Positions 10,326 to 20,568 of a DNA stretch of 37,504 bases are shown here, piece by piece (within the stretch, counting starts at the first letter, position 1; every line of letters begins with the position of its first letter). This stretch comes from an uncultured Microbulbifer sp. (GTDB taxonomy: Bacteria > Pseudomonadota > Gammaproteobacteria > Pseudomonadales > Cellvibrionaceae): positions 1 through 37,504 of the forward strand of contig NZ_CANLDD010000045.1 of the NCBI RefSeq assembly GCF_947489355.1. The letters run 5' to 3'. Made by a program: the position numbers and the translations under genes. Under the pieces are notes generated by a model, which saw only the letters and a program-made list of their open reading frames with translations, made no database searches and was not told where the DNA came from.

Positions 10326-10327
10326 GC

Positions 10328-10984
10328 ATGAAAGTCAAAGACACGCTGCTCGAACCCATTTTCAACAATAACCCGATCACACTGCAGATCCTGGGTATCT
10401 GTTCGGCACTGGCTGTGACCAGCAAGCTGCAGGTCACCCTGGTCATGTGTATTGCACTCACCTCGGTTGTGGCCTGTTCCAACGTTGCGGTATCCCTGAT
10501 CCGCAAGCAGATCCCGAACAGCATTCGCATTATTGTGCAGATGACGGTGATCGCCTCCTTGGTCATCCTGGTGGATCAGTTGATCAAGGCGCTGGCTTAT
10601 GACATCTCCAAGCAGTTGTCGGTGTTCGTTGGCCTAATCATTACCAACTGTATCGTAATGGGGCGCGCAGAAGCCTTCGCCATGAAGAACCCGCCGTTAC
10701 CCAGCTTCTTCGACGGCCTTGGCAACGGTCTGGGCTACAGCGTGATTCTGATCGGCCTGGCTTTTATTCGCGAACTCTTCGGTGCCGGCAAACTGTTCGG
10801 TGTGGATATCCTGCAAACCGTCAGCAACGGTGGCTGGTACATCCCCAACGGCCTGCTGCTGTTGCCTCCCAGTGCGTTCTTCCTGATCGGTCTGTTTATC
10901 TGGGCAATCCGCGCCTGGAAGCCGGTTCAGGTGGAGCAGGACGAATTCAGGATCGCGCCCAATACCCAGGCGCAGGAGGTCTAA
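10328..10984 (+). CDS. nqrD: Na+-translocating NADH:quinone reductase subunit D
   Basis: 218 residues with about six membrane segments. NqrD pairs with NqrE as an inverted-topology heterodimer that holds an iron centre between two cysteines from each subunit. The expected cysteines are present: Cys25 (LGICSA) and Cys108 (ITNCIVMGR). GGGGAGG precedes ATG 10328, which is two bases after the nqrC stop. Belongs to the RnfA/NqrD/NqrE family; position in the operon and length settle it as NqrD rather than RnfE. Confidence 0.96.
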   Translation: MKVKDTLLEPIFNNNPITLQILGICSALAVTSKLQVTLVMCIALTSVVACSNVAVSLIRKQIPNSIRIIVQMTVIASLVILVDQLIKALAYDISKQLSVFVGLIITNCIVMGRAEAFAMKNPPLPSFFDGLGNGLGYSVILIGLAFIRELFGAGKLFGVDILQTVSNGGWYIPNGLLLLPPSAFFLIGLFIWAIRAWKPVQVEQDEFRIAPNTQAQEV

Positions 10985-10987
10985 TCC

Positions 10988-11596
10988 GTGGAACATTATA
11001 TTTCTTTGGTTATCCGCGCTGTTTTTGTGGAAAACATGGCGCTGGCCTTCTTCCTTGGCATGTGCACCTTCCTGGCTGTTTCGAAGAAGATCGAGGCCGC
11101 CATCGGGCTGGGGGTGGCGGTGATCGTGGTACTGACCCTGACGGTACCGGTGAACAATCTTATCTACACCTACCTGTTGAAAGACGGCGCGCTGGCCTGG
11201 GCCGGTTATCCGGATGTGGATCTGAGCTTTCTCGGTTTGCTGTCTTATATCGGCGTTATCGCGGCGCTGGTACAGATCCTGGAGATGTTCCTGGATAAGT
11301 ATGTACCGGCACTGTACAACGCGCTGGGCGTATTCCTGCCGCTGATTACCGTGAACTGCGCCATCCTCGGGGCCTCCCTGTTTATGGTAGAGCGCGAGTA
11401 TGCGTTTGGGGAGAGTGTTGCCTATGGCTTTGGCGCCGGCCTCGGTTGGGCCCTGGCGATTACCGCGTTGGCGGGTATTCGCGAGAAGCTGAAGTACAGC
11501 GACGTACCGGATGGCCTGAAGGGCCTGGGCATCACCTTCGTTACGGTTGGTTTGATGTCCCTGGGTTTTATGTCCTTCGGCGGTATCGACATCTGA
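10988..11596 (+). CDS. nqrE: Na+-translocating NADH:quinone reductase subunit E
   Basis: 202 residues with about six membrane segments, partner of NqrD. Cys26 ([12 protein letters not shown]) and Cys124 ([11 protein letters not shown]) are the expected iron ligands. The start is GTG 10988, preceded by a clear AGGAGG at 10975-10980; no closer ATG would keep the conserved first segment [15 protein letters not shown]. Three bases after the nqrD stop. Confidence 0.96.
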   Translation: MEHYISLVIRAVFVENMALAFFLGMCTFLAVSKKIEAAIGLGVAVIVVLTLTVPVNNLIYTYLLKDGALAWAGYPDVDLSFLGLLSYIGVIAALVQILEMFLDKYVPALYNALGVFLPLITVNCAILGASLFMVEREYAFGESVAYGFGAGLGWALAITALAGIREKLKYSDVPDGLKGLGITFVTVGLMSLGFMSFGGIDI

Positions 11597-11613
11597 GCGG
11601 GTGAGGCAATCCT

Positions 11614-12840
11614 ATGAACAGTATTGAAATTATCCTCGGCGTGGCGATGTTTACCGTCATCGTTCTGGCACTGGTGGCGGTGATCCTTGTGGCCCGCTCG
11701 CGCCTGGTAAACACCGGCAACGTCAATATCCTGGTGAACGGCGAAAAGAACCTCACCGTGCCGGCAGGTGGCAAATTGTTACAAACCCTGGCGGCCAACA
11801 ACCTGTTTCTGGCCTCCGCCTGTGGCGGTGGCGGCAGCTGTGCGCAGTGTGTGTGTAAAGTGATTTCCGGTGGGGGCGATATGCTGCCCACCGAAGCGGC
11901 CCACTTCACCCCGCGCGATGCCAAAGAGGGCAGGCGCCTGTCCTGCCAGGTGGCGGTGAAGCAGGATATGACAATCGAAGTGCCGGAAGAGGTATTTGGT
12001 GTTAAGCAGTGGGAGTGCACTGTGGAATCCAACCCGAACGTGGCCACTTTTATTAAGGAGCTCACCCTGCGTCTGCCCGAAGGTGAAAACGTCGACTTCC
12101 GCGCAGGTGGTTACGTGCAGCTGGAGGCGCCGCCCCACCATGTGCAATTTGCCGATTTCGAGGTGGAAGAACAGTACCGTGGTGATTGGGAGCACTTCGG
12201 TTTCTTCAAACTGGAGTCCAGGGTTACCGAGCCTGTTGTGCGCGCCTACTCCATGGCCAACTACCCGGAAGAGAAGGGGGTTGTGAAGTTCAACATCCGC
12301 ATCGCGACCCCGCCGCCGCGTGCCGAAGGCATACCGCCGGGTCAGATGTCCTCTTACGTGTTCAGCCTGAAACCCGGTGACAAGATCAAGGTGTACGGCC
12401 CCTTCGGTGAATTCTTCGCCAAGGACACTGATAACGAAATGATCTTTATTGGTGGTGGTGCCGGCATGGCGCCCATGCGCTCGCACATTTTCGACCAGCT
12501 CAAACGCCTGAACGCCAAACGCAAGATCAGCTTCTGGTACGGCGCCCGTTCCCTGCGAGAAATGTTCTACGAGGGTGACTACAACGGCCTGGCATCAGAG
12601 TTTGATAATTTCCAGTGGCATGTGGCGCTGTCGGACCCGCAACCGGAAGACAACTGGAGCGGTTACACAGGCTTTATTCACAACGTGGTCTATGAAAACT
12701 ACCTCAAGGACCACCCGGCTCCGGAGGACTGCGAGTACTACATGTGTGGACCGCCTATGATGAACGCGGCAGTGATCAATATGCTCAAAGACCTGGGCGT
12801 AGAGGATGAAAATATTCTCCTTGATGACTTCGGTGGTTAA
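11614..12840 (+). CDS. nqrF: Na+-translocating NADH:quinone reductase subunit F
   Basis: 408 residues. NqrF oxidises NADH and passes electrons through FAD and a [2Fe-2S] cluster. Seen in order: an N-terminal membrane anchor (about 5-28), a ferredoxin domain with ligands Cys70, Cys76, Cys79 and Cys111, the FAD motif RAYSMANYP, the NADH-binding motif [11 protein letters not shown], and [10 protein letters not shown] near the end. The cysteine positions are identical to those I recall for Vibrio NqrF. GAGG lies before ATG 11614. A strong intrinsic terminator follows 45 bases after its stop, inside the next gene. Confidence 0.97.
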   Translation: MNSIEIILGVAMFTVIVLALVAVILVARSRLVNTGNVNILVNGEKNLTVPAGGKLLQTLAANNLFLASACGGGGSCAQCVCKVISGGGDMLPTEAAHFTPRDAKEGRRLSCQVAVKQDMTIEVPEEVFGVKQWECTVESNPNVATFIKELTLRLPEGENVDFRAGGYVQLEAPPHHVQFADFEVEEQYRGDWEHFGFFKLESRVTEPVVRAYSMANYPEEKGVVKFNIRIATPPPRAEGIPPGQMSSYVFSLKPGDKIKVYGPFGEFFAKDTDNEMIFIGGGAGMAPMRSHIFDQLKRLNAKRKISFWYGARSLREMFYEGDYNGLASEFDNFQWHVALSDPQPEDNWSGYTGFIHNVVYENYLKDHPAPEDCEYYMCGPPMMNAAVINMLKDLGVEDENILLDDFGG

Positions 12841-12854
12841 ACGGAGAGCTTAGT

Positions 12855-13913
12855 TTGCTAAACGCAATCAAAGCCCCAAAAAAAGCAAAAACAGGGCCCG
12901 TTCTTCCGGCCCTGTTTTTGTTTTGTGTGGCTGTCATTTTATCTGCCTGCTCTCAAGCACCAGAGAACTGGCAGCTCAGTGGCCGTACCATGGGGACCAG
13001 TTATCACATCACGGTTGTCGATGTTCCCCAAGGTATTGAGCGCAGCAAGTTGCAAACACTGATTGATAGCGAGCTGCACCAGGTCAACCAGGCTATGTCC
13101 ACCTATATCGACAATTCCGAGTTGATGCGCTTCAACCGCAGCCCTGTGGGCAAGGTCATACCGGTGAGCACGCCGCTTGCGGAGGTTGTGGAGATGTCCC
13201 TGGATATTTATCGCCGCAGCAATGGCGCTTTTGAGGTAACTGTGGGTCCCCTGGTCAATTTATGGGGATTTGGCCCCAAGCCGGAACCCGAATGGATTCC
13301 CTCCGAGGTGGACATTGCCCGCTTGCAGCAGATAGTGGGGTCCGATGCCCTCAAAATGACTCGTGAGCCGGATACCATCACTCGCGAGCGTCCGGTGGAA
13401 ATAGACCTATCGGCCATTGCCAAAGGGCACGGGGTCGATCGGGTTGCTCAGCTGCTGGAACAGCAGGGCATTCGCAACTACCTGGTCGAGATCGGTGGTG
13501 AACTGCGTACCCTCGGTGTGAATCCAAAAGGTAGACTCTGGCGAATCGGCATTGAAGTGCCTGACTCAATAGGGCAGACCGTTCAACGACCTATTGATGT
13601 CAGTGGTAAAGGGGTGGCGACCAGTGGTGACTACCGCAACTACTACGAACGCGGTGGCGTGCGCTATGCGCACAGCATTGATCCGCGCACCGGGCGCCCA
13701 TTAAAGCACAGGCTGGCATCTGTGACCGTTGTTGCCGATACCTGTACTGAAGCCGATGGTCTCGCCACGGCGCTGAATGTACTGGGGGCCCAAGCGGGGA
13801 TGGCTTTGGCAGAGCGTGAAAATCTGGCCGTTTTTATGCTGGTAAAAACTGACAGGGGATTCGAAGAGCGGTACAGCACCGCCTTTGCCCCTTACCTTGA
13901 GAGGATTGAGTAG
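12855..13913 (+). CDS. apbE: FAD:protein FMN transferase ApbE, lipoprotein
   Basis: 352 residues. ApbE transfers FMN from FAD to the threonines of NqrB and NqrC, so it matures the pump encoded just upstream. A lysine-rich n-region and a hydrophobic stretch end in the lipobox LSAC (Cys32), predicting an outer- or inner-membrane lipoprotein facing the periplasm. The conserved core includes GTSYHITV, DLSAIAKGHGVD and HSIDPRTGRP (flavin and metal binding). The start is TTG 12855, the only start that keeps the n-region, with GGAG eight bases before. Its first codons contain a perfect terminator hairpin (12886-12920). The stop overlaps nqrM by one base. Confidence 0.93.
   Translation: MLNAIKAPKKAKTGPVLPALFLFCVAVILSACSQAPENWQLSGRTMGTSYHITVVDVPQGIERSKLQTLIDSELHQVNQAMSTYIDNSELMRFNRSPVGKVIPVSTPLAEVVEMSLDIYRRSNGAFEVTVGPLVNLWGFGPKPEPEWIPSEVDIARLQQIVGSDALKMTREPDTITRERPVEIDLSAIAKGHGVDRVAQLLEQQGIRNYLVEIGGELRTLGVNPKGRLWRIGIEVPDSIGQTVQRPIDVSGKGVATSGDYRNYYERGGVRYAHSIDPRTGRPLKHRLASVTVVADTCTEADGLATALNVLGAQAGMALAERENLAVFMLVKTDRGFEERYSTAFAPYLERIE
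12886..12924 (+). terminator. Intrinsic terminator inside the 5' end of apbE
   Basis: A 13-bp perfect stem, CAAAAACAGGGCC (12886-12898) with GGCCCTGTTTTTG (12908-12920), a nine-base loop, and a following TTTTG. It has the A-tract, GC core and T-tract of a canonical Rho-independent terminator and lies 45 bases after the nqrF stop. It also encodes apbE residues 11-22. Ribosomes translating apbE would be expected to disturb the hairpin. Confidence 0.85.
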
Positions 13914-14152
13914 TGACAGTGTTTATCTTTGCCTTTGTTGTCATGTTGCTGGTCGTCGCAGGGATGGCAGTGGGCGTCATTGTGCAGAAAAAACCGTTAA
14001 AAGGATCCTGCGGTGGACTCAATAATCTCGGCATGAAGCAAAACTGTGCAATCTGCGGTGGTGATGATGAAGCGTGTGAGAAAGAGCAACAGCGTCAGCT
14101 GAAGATAGCAGTTGCGGAGAATATTGCTTACGATGCCACCAAATGTAAGTAA
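13913..14152 (+). CDS. nqrM: Na+-NQR maturation protein NqrM
   Basis: 79 residues. One N-terminal membrane segment (about 3-24) is followed by a cytoplasmic-type tail with four cysteines, Cys33, Cys45, Cys48 and Cys55, in the NqrM pattern GSCGGL...NCAICGG...C. In Vibrio NqrM is needed to build the iron centre in NqrD/NqrE. GTG 13913 overlaps the last base of the apbE stop codon and has GAGG (13901-13904) upstream, implying translational coupling with apbE. Confidence 0.93.
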   Translation: MTVFIFAFVVMLLVVAGMAVGVIVQKKPLKGSCGGLNNLGMKQNCAICGGDDEACEKEQQRQLKIAVAENIAYDATKCK

Positions 14153-14263
14153 GTTTTGTATGATACCGGTGGAGTTTGTTTGAGCATTTTACCAAATTAA
14201 AAATGCAGTGAGCTTCAGGGCAACTTCTCTCAAGGGTCTGGACATTTAGAGATAAGGCGTTAA

Positions 14264-15661
14264 ATGGCAGAGCAAAAATTTGATCTGGTCGTTATTGGTT
14301 CTGGCCCTGCTGGAGAGGCCGCTGCCATGAGTGCTGCCAAAAAAGGGATGCGTGTAGCGGTTATTGAAAAACGCCAGGTGGTTGGCGGAAACTGTACCCA
14401 CAAGGGCACTATCCCTTCCAAGGCACTGCGACACTCGGTAAAACAGTTAATGCGATACAACACCCAAAACGTATTCCGCGCACTGGGTGAACCGCGCCGA
14501 CTTACCTTTCCCCAGGTGATGCAAACTGTGAACAAGGTGATTTCCTATCAGGTGGAAATGCATACCTCCTTATATGCGCGTAACCGGGTTGAGCTGATCG
14601 TTGGTGAGGCGAAGTTCCGCGATGCCAACAGCTTGGATGTGCAGTTGCCAGATGGCGCCACGGAAAGCGTCACTGCGAAAAAAATCATCATCGCCACTGG
14701 CTCGCGTCCGTACCGTCCGGCAGATGTGGATTTTGAGCACGCACGCGTATATGACAGTGACACCATTTTGGATATGCGGCACACCCCGCACTCCATTATG
14801 ATTTATGGAGCGGGGGTGATCGGTTGCGAATACGCTTCCATTTTTGCCGGCTTGGGTGTCAAGGTTGACCTGATCAATACCCGTGGCAGCCTGCTGGAAT
14901 TCCTCGATGATGAAATCTCTGATGCCCTGAGTTATCACCTGCGCGATATGGGCGTGACCGTCCGTCACCGGGAAGAGCACGCACGGGTACTGCCCAATGC
15001 ACAGGGCGTGATTATGGAAATGCAGTCCGGTAAGCGTATCCATGCCGACGCATTGCTTTGGTGTAACGGCCGTACCGGTAATACCAGCACTTTGGGGCTG
15101 GACAATGCTGGGTTGGAGGCTAACCACCGCGGCCAGCTGAGCGTAGATGATCACTACTGCACCGAGGTGGAAAATATCTATGCTGTGGGGGATGTGATCG
15201 GCTGGCCCAGCCTTGCCAGCGCCTCCTATGACCAGGGCCGTGCTGTGGCGGCAGCCATTGCCGGGCGTGGTCACCGTGTTATCGAAGACGCACCCACTGG
15301 TATCTATACCCTGCCGGAAATCTCTTCCGTGGGTAAAACCGAATCCGAACTGACCGCCGCCAAGGTACCCTACGAGGTAGGCCGCGCACTCTTCAAGCAT
15401 ACCGCGCGGGCGCAGATTTCCGGTGAGCGCGTGGGTATGCTCAAGATCCTGTTCCACATCGAAACCCGCGAAATCCTGGGTATTCACTGTTTTGGTGCCG
15501 AAGCCGCTGAAATTGTGCATATCGGCCAGGCGATTATGAAGCAGCCTGCACCAAATAATACGATTGATTACTTCGTCAACACCACGTTTAACTATCCCAC
15601 TATGGCGGAGGCGTACCGCAGTGCCGCTTTGGATGGACTTAACCGGGTTGCACGATTATGA
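14264..15661 (+). CDS. sthA: Soluble (Si-specific) NAD(P)+ transhydrogenase
   Basis: 465 residues, a soluble flavoprotein that exchanges reducing equivalents between NADPH and NADH. It has the FAD motif [11 protein letters not shown] near the N-terminus, [13 protein letters not shown] where the second cysteine of the lipoamide-dehydrogenase disulfide is replaced by threonine (the SthA signature), a second Rossmann motif [11 protein letters not shown] for NAD(P), and [13 protein letters not shown] near the C-terminal interface domain. AAGG lies before ATG 14264. It follows nqrM by 111 bases with no clear terminator between them, and overlaps the next gene by four bases. Confidence 0.96.
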   Translation: MAEQKFDLVVIGSGPAGEAAAMSAAKKGMRVAVIEKRQVVGGNCTHKGTIPSKALRHSVKQLMRYNTQNVFRALGEPRRLTFPQVMQTVNKVISYQVEMHTSLYARNRVELIVGEAKFRDANSLDVQLPDGATESVTAKKIIIATGSRPYRPADVDFEHARVYDSDTILDMRHTPHSIMIYGAGVIGCEYASIFAGLGVKVDLINTRGSLLEFLDDEISDALSYHLRDMGVTVRHREEHARVLPNAQGVIMEMQSGKRIHADALLWCNGRTGNTSTLGLDNAGLEANHRGQLSVDDHYCTEVENIYAVGDVIGWPSLASASYDQGRAVAAAIAGRGHRVIEDAPTGIYTLPEISSVGKTESELTAAKVPYEVGRALFKHTARAQISGERVGMLKILFHIETREILGIHCFGAEAAEIVHIGQAIMKQPAPNNTIDYFVNTTFNYPTMAEAYRSAALDGLNRVARL

Positions 15662-16122
15662 CAGAACCCTCACCAAGTGAATTTCAGGAATTGGTAAAGG
15701 GTTTTTTTGAGCAAATCCCCTTTAACCAGCAAATTGGTCTTGAGATGCGCTCCCTGGACCTGGAGGCCCTCACACTTTCCGCTGGTTTTGAGTTGCGTCC
15801 GCATCTCATTGGCAATATCTGGAAGAACATTTTACACGGAGGTGTTATCGCCACGGCGCTGGACACCGTTGGCGGCCTCACCGCCATGGTGGCCGCCTAC
15901 CAGCGCCTGGGAGATCTGCACTGGGAGGAGAAGGTGGATCGCCTGTCGAAACTCGGCACCGTGGATATGCGGGTGGACTACCTGAAACCGGGCAGGGGCC
16001 GGCATTTTCTCTGTGAGGGTGCCATTCTTCGCACAGGTAAAAAACTGGTCGTTGCGCGTATGGAGCTGCGCAATGATACGGATGCATTGATCGCCACCGG
16101 AACAGCGACTTATCTCTACTAA
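15658..16122 (+). CDS. yigI: YigI-type hotdog-fold acyl-CoA thioesterase
   Basis: 154 residues. The hotdog-fold blocks [28 protein letters not shown] and [18 protein letters not shown] match E. coli YigI, a thioesterase for medium- and long-chain acyl-CoA. The HGG(V/I) segment with the following aspartate is the usual active-site region of this group. ATG 15658 overlaps the sthA stop in an ATGA arrangement, so the two are translationally coupled. The family is clear; substrate is inferred from YigI. Confidence 0.8.
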   Translation: MTEPSPSEFQELVKGFFEQIPFNQQIGLEMRSLDLEALTLSAGFELRPHLIGNIWKNILHGGVIATALDTVGGLTAMVAAYQRLGDLHWEEKVDRLSKLGTVDMRVDYLKPGRGRHFLCEGAILRTGKKLVVARMELRNDTDALIATGTATYLY

Positions 16123-16253
16123 TGGCACTTAAGAACAAGGGTGCAGGGTGGCAGCAGGATATCAACTTTTTTCAGGGCTTTCCTGATGGAATGGTTGATC
16201 TCGGTATAGCAGAAAATAAAATCAAAAAAGTAGAGCCCGTGGCCGACAGGTAA
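16122..16253 (+). CDS. Possible 43-residue small protein, unrecognised
   Basis: An ATG overlaps the stop codon of the thioesterase gene (TAATG) and opens a 43-codon frame with a Gln/Asp/Phe-containing middle (QQDINFFQGFPDG) and a lysine-rich end. No ribosome site precedes it; translation would depend on reinitiation. I recognise no family and it may be a chance frame. Confidence 0.25.
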   Translation: MALKNKGAGWQQDINFFQGFPDGMVDLGIAENKIKKVEPVADR

Positions 16254-16536
16254 TGACTCAATCTATGAAGGGTTAATAAAATAAGTTTAATTTATTGGCC
16301 GTTAAATTAACTCAGGATCTATTTTTTGTGGGCCAGGTCACGGGATTCCGGGGAAATTCAAGTTGCAGTTGCCACTGAATAAGATACCGTGTGACCGCCT
16401 TGGCCAATTCTATTGGCAATGCACTGCTGCCAGCGTTGTTTATAACTTAATGCCAATAAAAAAGGGTTCAAGCAATAACTGTTTGGAAGTATATAGCGAT
16501 GATATGACGTAACAATAATAATAGAGGAATATTCTA
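16254..16536. other. Intergenic region before the metalloprotease gene
   Basis: 283 AT-rich bases with no frame, RNA gene or strong repeat that I can support. It should hold the promoter of the M43 gene; TATAAC near 16440 is one possible -10 but no -35 stands out. GAGG at about 16523 is the ribosome site of the next gene. Confidence 0.4.
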
Positions 16537-17427
16537 ATGAAAGCCTTAATGAATAATAGGTTACGAAGAAAATCCTGGTTTTTCAGTCTGCTATTTTTTC
16601 CTTTTATACTGTTTTCCCATAACCTGCTTGCCTTTGAAGAGAATCAAAAAGCACTTCGCTGTGGTACGGAACACCCGACGGAACAAGAGGCGGTATTGCA
16701 GGAAAGTTATTTTACAACGATGAACGGCGCATTGAGCAATTATGTCCAGCGCCAGGTAGGTCTGGCGGGCGTGAACGTGCATTTTCATGTAATCACAGAC
16801 ACCTTTGGAAATGGTGCCCTGTCCCTCCTTGAAATCAACAATCAAATGAGCGTGCTGAATGCTGCATTTTCTGCAACACCTTTCAGTTTCAATCTGGCAT
16901 CGGTCACAACTACTTCGAATAACAGTTGGTACCAAGTTGCGCCCAGTACCCCTGCCGAATTCCAGATGAAGTCGACATTACGCGTGGGAGGTGCCGCAGA
17001 TCTGAATATTTATACGGCGAATATCGGCGGTGGGTTGTTGGGTTGGGCAACCTTTCCTAGCAGTTATGCCTCAAATCCCATTAATGATGGCGTGGTCATT
17101 TTGACGGAGTCCCTGCCGGGCGGCAGTGCCTCACCTTACAACGAGGGGGATATCCTGGTTCATGAAGTCGGACACTGGGTGGGGTTGTACCACACCTTTC
17201 AGGGCGGTTGCAGCAGCCCGGGGGACTTTGTCGCGGATACACCGGCGGAAAGTTCTCCGTCCCGCGGTTGTCCAGTGGGGCGAGATTCTTGCCAGGGAGC
17301 GGGGTTTCCAGGTCTGGATTCGATCCACAACTACATGAATTACACCGATAACGCCTGTATGTTCCAATTCACCTCGGGCCAGTCAACCCGCGCTGACCAA
17401 CAGAGTGGGTTTTACCGGGGTCTTTAG
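16537..17427 (+). CDS. Secreted M43-family zinc metalloprotease
   Basis: 296 residues. A long signal peptide (basic start, hydrophobic FFSLLFFPFILF, cleavage near residue 32) predicts secretion. The zinc site is HEVGHWVGLYH (His209, Glu210, His213, His219), the extended metzincin motif of the pappalysin/cytophagalysin family, and the Met-turn is Met267 in HNYMNYTDN. Six or more cysteines in the catalytic half suggest disulfides. Residues 33-65 probably belong to a short propeptide. There is no C-terminal sorting or binding domain, so the protein is the bare catalytic type. It stands alone between a rightward metabolic operon and the leftward acnB, in DNA that looks richer in A and T than its neighbours, which hints at separate acquisition. 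Substrate unknown. Confidence 0.88.
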   Translation: MKALMNNRLRRKSWFFSLLFFPFILFSHNLLAFEENQKALRCGTEHPTEQEAVLQESYFTTMNGALSNYVQRQVGLAGVNVHFHVITDTFGNGALSLLEINNQMSVLNAAFSATPFSFNLASVTTTSNNSWYQVAPSTPAEFQMKSTLRVGGAADLNIYTANIGGGLLGWATFPSSYASNPINDGVVILTESLPGGSASPYNEGDILVHEVGHWVGLYHTFQGGCSSPGDFVADTPAESSPSRGCPVGRDSCQGAGFPGLDSIHNYMNYTDNACMFQFTSGQSTRADQQSGFYRGL

Positions 17428-17474
17428 AGCCTGCTCCGAGAGGGAATCCGTTTCCCCAGGCTACTGGAGAGCGG

Positions 17475-17520
17475 CCCCACGCCCCCGGCTTCTGTGAAGC
17501 CGAGGGCGTGGGGAGTTTCT
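17475..17520 (+). terminator. Terminator after the M43 protease gene
   Basis: A 17-bp inverted repeat with one mismatch (17475-17491 and 17497-17513, five-base loop CTGTG) starts 48 bases after the stop codon and is followed by AGTTTCT. Very stable and GC-rich. It may also block read-through from the converging acnB gene, though no T-tract is present on that side. Confidence 0.75.
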
Positions 17521-17648
17521 ATCGTTATTGTATTCGCTTTACCATCTCTTATGTCGAGACGAAAGCGCAGCACACGATAGTTCAATCACTTGAAGGATAA
17601 AAAGTCTCATTCAAAGGAAAGGGCTTCCGGATAAGACAGGATTATCCC

Positions 17649-20264
17649 TTAAACGGCAACCTCCTGAATCTCAATGGCAGCGATACGCTTACCTTCTTCG
17701 GCAGACTTCTGGAATTCCTCAATCTGATCAAAGTTCATGTAGCGATAGATCTCGCCAGCCATAGAGTCGATGTTTTCCGCATATGCCCGATACTCTTCCA
17801 GAGTGGGCAGCCTGCCGAGGATAGCACCCACTGAGGCGAGTTCCGCGGAGGTGAGATACACATTGGCGCCGTCGCCCAGGCGGTTGGGAAAATTGCGGGT
17901 GGAAGTGGATAGTACGGTGCTGTTTGGTGCTACGCGCGCCTGGTTGCCCATACACAGGGAGCATCCGGGCATTTCGGTGCGGGCACCGGCAGCGCCATAA
18001 ATGTTGTAGTAGCCTTCTTCCATCAGCTGGTGTTCATCCATTTTGGTGGGTGGCGCAATCCACATGCGGGTAGCAATGCCCCCTTTGTGCTGCTCCAGTA
18101 GCTTACCTGCAGCGCGGAAATGACCGATATTGGTCATACAGGAGCCGATGAATACTTCGTCCACCTTGTCGCCGGCCACTTCTGACAGCAGACGGGCATC
18201 GTCCGGGTCGTTCGGCGCACAGACGATGGGCTCCTGGATTTCTGCCAGATCAATCTCGATCACCTCAAGATACTCGGCATTGGTATCGGCCTGCATCAGA
18301 TTCGGAGCGGCCAGCCACGCTTCCATGGCGCGGGCGCGGCGTTCCAGAGTGCGCTTGGAGCCATAACCTTCAGCGATCATCCAGCGCAGCAGGGTGATAT
18401 TGGAGCGCAGGTATTCGGCAATGGTGTCTTCAGACAGCTTGATGGTACACCCGGCTGCGGAGCGTTCGGCAGAGGCGTCAGAGAGTTCGAAAGCCTGCTC
18501 TACGGTCAGGGTTTCTAACCCTTCGATCTCAAGGATACGGCCAGAGAAGATGTTTTTCTTGCCTTTTTTCTCTACGGTCAACAGGCCCTGCTTGATGGCA
18601 TAGTAGGGGATCGCGTGGACCAGGTCGCGCAGGGTGATACCGGGTTGCATTTCACCTTTGAAACGTACCAGTACGGATTCCGGCATATCCAGTGGCATGA
18701 CACCGGTTGCCGCCGCGAAGGCTACCAGCCCGGAACCGGCCGGGAAGGAAATGCCCATAGGAAAGCGGGTGTGGGAGTCACCACCAGTACCGACGGTGTC
18801 AGGCAACAGCATACGGTTCAGCCAGCTGTGGATAATACCGTCTGCCGGGCGCAGGGAAACGCCACCGCGGTTTATAATAAAGTCCGGCAATGTATGCTGG
18901 GTATCGATATCGACGGGTTTGGGATAGGCTGCGGTGTGACAGAAAGATTGCATCACCAGATCGGTGGAGAAGCCAAGGCAGGCCAAATCTTTCAGTTCAT
19001 CCCGGGTCATCGGGCCGGTGGTGTCCTGGGAGCCCACGGTGGTCATCTTGGGTTCGCAGTAGGTACCCGGGCGAATGCCCTCTATACCACAGGCTTTGCC
19101 TACCATCTTTTGTGCCAGCGTGTAGCCCTTGCCTGTATCGGCGGGGAGCTTCGGCTTTCGGAACAGGTCAGAGGGGGGCAAGCCCAGGGATTCGCGGGCT
19201 TTACCGGTAAGGCCGCGACCGATAATCAGATTGATGCGGCCACCGGCCTGAACCTCGTCGAGCAGAACGTCGGATTTTAGTTGGAATTCGGACAGCACTT
19301 TGCCGTCTTCGGAGAGGATTTTTCCGTCGTAAGGGCGAATTTCAATCACATCGCCCATGCCCAACGCATCAACCGGCGCTTCGAATACCAGTGCCCCGGC
19401 ATCTTCCATGGTATTGTAAAAGATTGGGGCAACTTTACTGCCAATACAGATCCCACCGCCTTTTTTGTTGGGTACGCCGGGCATTTCTTCACCAAAGTAC
19501 CACAGCACGGAGTTGGTAGCGGATTTACGCGAGGAACCGGTGCCGACGACATCGCCGACGAAGGCAACAGGAAGACCTTTGGCTTTCACAGCTTCAATTT
19601 GTTTCAAAGGGCCCACTGCGCCGGGTTCTTGCGGCTCCAGGCCGTCGCGCTGCATTTTGTACATGGCGAGCGCATGCAGGGGGATATCCGGACGGGACCA
19701 GGCGTCGGGCGCCGGAGACAGGTCGTCGGTGTTGGTTTCCCCGGTGACCTTGAATACCGCCACCTTGATGCTTTCTGGCACCTTGTTGCGCCTGGTAAAC
19801 CACTCCGCATCAGCCCAGGATTGCAGGACCGCGCTGGCATTCTCGTTGCCGGCCTTGGCTTTTTCTTCCACATCGTGGAAGGCGTCGAACATCAGCAGGG
19901 TGCCTTTCAACTGCTCGGCAGCCAACTCGCCCAGATCCTTGTCGTCCAATAATTCAACCAGAGTGGTGATATTGTAGCCACCCAACATTTGACCGAGCAA
20001 CGCTACCGCATGTTTACGATCAATCAGAGGGGATTCTGCTTCGCCTTTGATAATGGCAGAGAGGAAACCGGCCTTTACATATGCGGCCTCGTCAACACCC
20101 GGCGGTACGCGATGGGTGAGCAATTCAACCAGTTCCTGTTCTTTGCCTTCAAGCGGGGCTTTCAGTAGCTCAACCAGGCCAGCTACCTGCTCGGCGTCCA
20201 GTGGTTTTGGTGGGATGCCCTGTTCGGCGCGTTCTGCGACGTGTTTGAGGTAGGTTTCAAGCAC
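17649..20264 (-). CDS. acnB: Aconitate hydratase B
   Basis: 871 residues, the bifunctional aconitase / 2-methylisocitrate dehydratase of the TCA and methylcitrate cycles. The three [4Fe-4S] ligands are Cys709 (GSCMTNIGH), Cys768 and Cys771 ([10 protein letters not shown]). The N-terminal HEAT-like domain ([15 protein letters not shown]), the swivelling domain ([25 protein letters not shown]) and the catalytic domains follow the AcnB order, not that of AcnA. I chose GTG 20264 because the protein then aligns with E. coli AcnB from residue 1 and GAGAGGGA lies upstream; an in-frame ATG at 20327 adds 21 unrelated residues. Strongly conserved, with no defects seen. Confidence 0.97.
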   Translation of the reverse strand: MLETYLKHVAERAEQGIPPKPLDAEQVAGLVELLKAPLEGKEQELVELLTHRVPPGVDEAAYVKAGFLSAIIKGEAESPLIDRKHAVALLGQMLGGYNITTLVELLDDKDLGELAAEQLKGTLLMFDAFHDVEEKAKAGNENASAVLQSWADAEWFTRRNKVPESIKVAVFKVTGETNTDDLSPAPDAWSRPDIPLHALAMYKMQRDGLEPQEPGAVGPLKQIEAVKAKGLPVAFVGDVVGTGSSRKSATNSVLWYFGEEMPGVPNKKGGGICIGSKVAPIFYNTMEDAGALVFEAPVDALGMGDVIEIRPYDGKILSEDGKVLSEFQLKSDVLLDEVQAGGRINLIIGRGLTGKARESLGLPPSDLFRKPKLPADTGKGYTLAQKMVGKACGIEGIRPGTYCEPKMTTVGSQDTTGPMTRDELKDLACLGFSTDLVMQSFCHTAAYPKPVDIDTQHTLPDFIINRGGVSLRPADGIIHSWLNRMLLPDTVGTGGDSHTRFPMGISFPAGSGLVAFAAATGVMPLDMPESVLVRFKGEMQPGITLRDLVHAIPYYAIKQGLLTVEKKGKKNIFSGRILEIEGLETLTVEQAFELSDASAERSAAGCTIKLSEDTIAEYLRSNITLLRWMIAEGYGSKRTLERRARAMEAWLAAPNLMQADTNAEYLEVIEIDLAEIQEPIVCAPNDPDDARLLSEVAGDKVDEVFIGSCMTNIGHFRAAGKLLEQHKGGIATRMWIAPPTKMDEHQLMEEGYYNIYGAAGARTEMPGCSLCMGNQARVAPNSTVLSTSTRNFPNRLGDGANVYLTSAELASVGAILGRLPTLEEYRAYAENIDSMAGEIYRYMNFDQIEEFQKSAEEGKRIAAIEIQEVAV

Positions 20265-20372
20265 GGATACGTCCCTCTCGGTATGTGGAGTGGCACCAAC
20301 AGCGGATGGAATTCCCGGTTTATGCACGGGTTCTCGGGATTTTTTTCGAGGCCGCTGAGGGCGGGGTGGCGA

Positions 20373-20401
20373 ATACTACAGGAAAGTCCTACTGCTGTTA
20401 A
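20373..20401 (-). promoter_or_regulatory. Predicted promoter of acnB
   Basis: On the minus strand, TTAACA (20401-20396) and TAGTAT (20378-20373) are 17 bases apart: 5 of 6 and 4 of 6 consensus positions. It would give a leader of about 100 bases before the GTG at 20264. The opposite direction must also hold the promoter of the DUF1289 gene, which I could not place. Confidence 0.45.
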
Positions 20402-20568
20402 GTTTATCGAAAAATCAATAATTTAGGTAAATTCTGGCTATTGGTGGGATGAATGTTGGTGGTTTTCTGGCCAGTGCTTCCCCCCTTTTCTTGATGGCTG
20501 AAACAAAATAGTCTACCCGCAACTTTCGCTCGGCCGATGTGGCCAGAGTGGGCCAGTCTGGGTATTCG

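Noticed and set aside
15280-15290. TTATCGAAG in sthA, and CTATCGAAG at 33609-33617, resembling the recombination arm
   Set aside because: Single half-sites inside coding sequence; no second arm, so chance matches.
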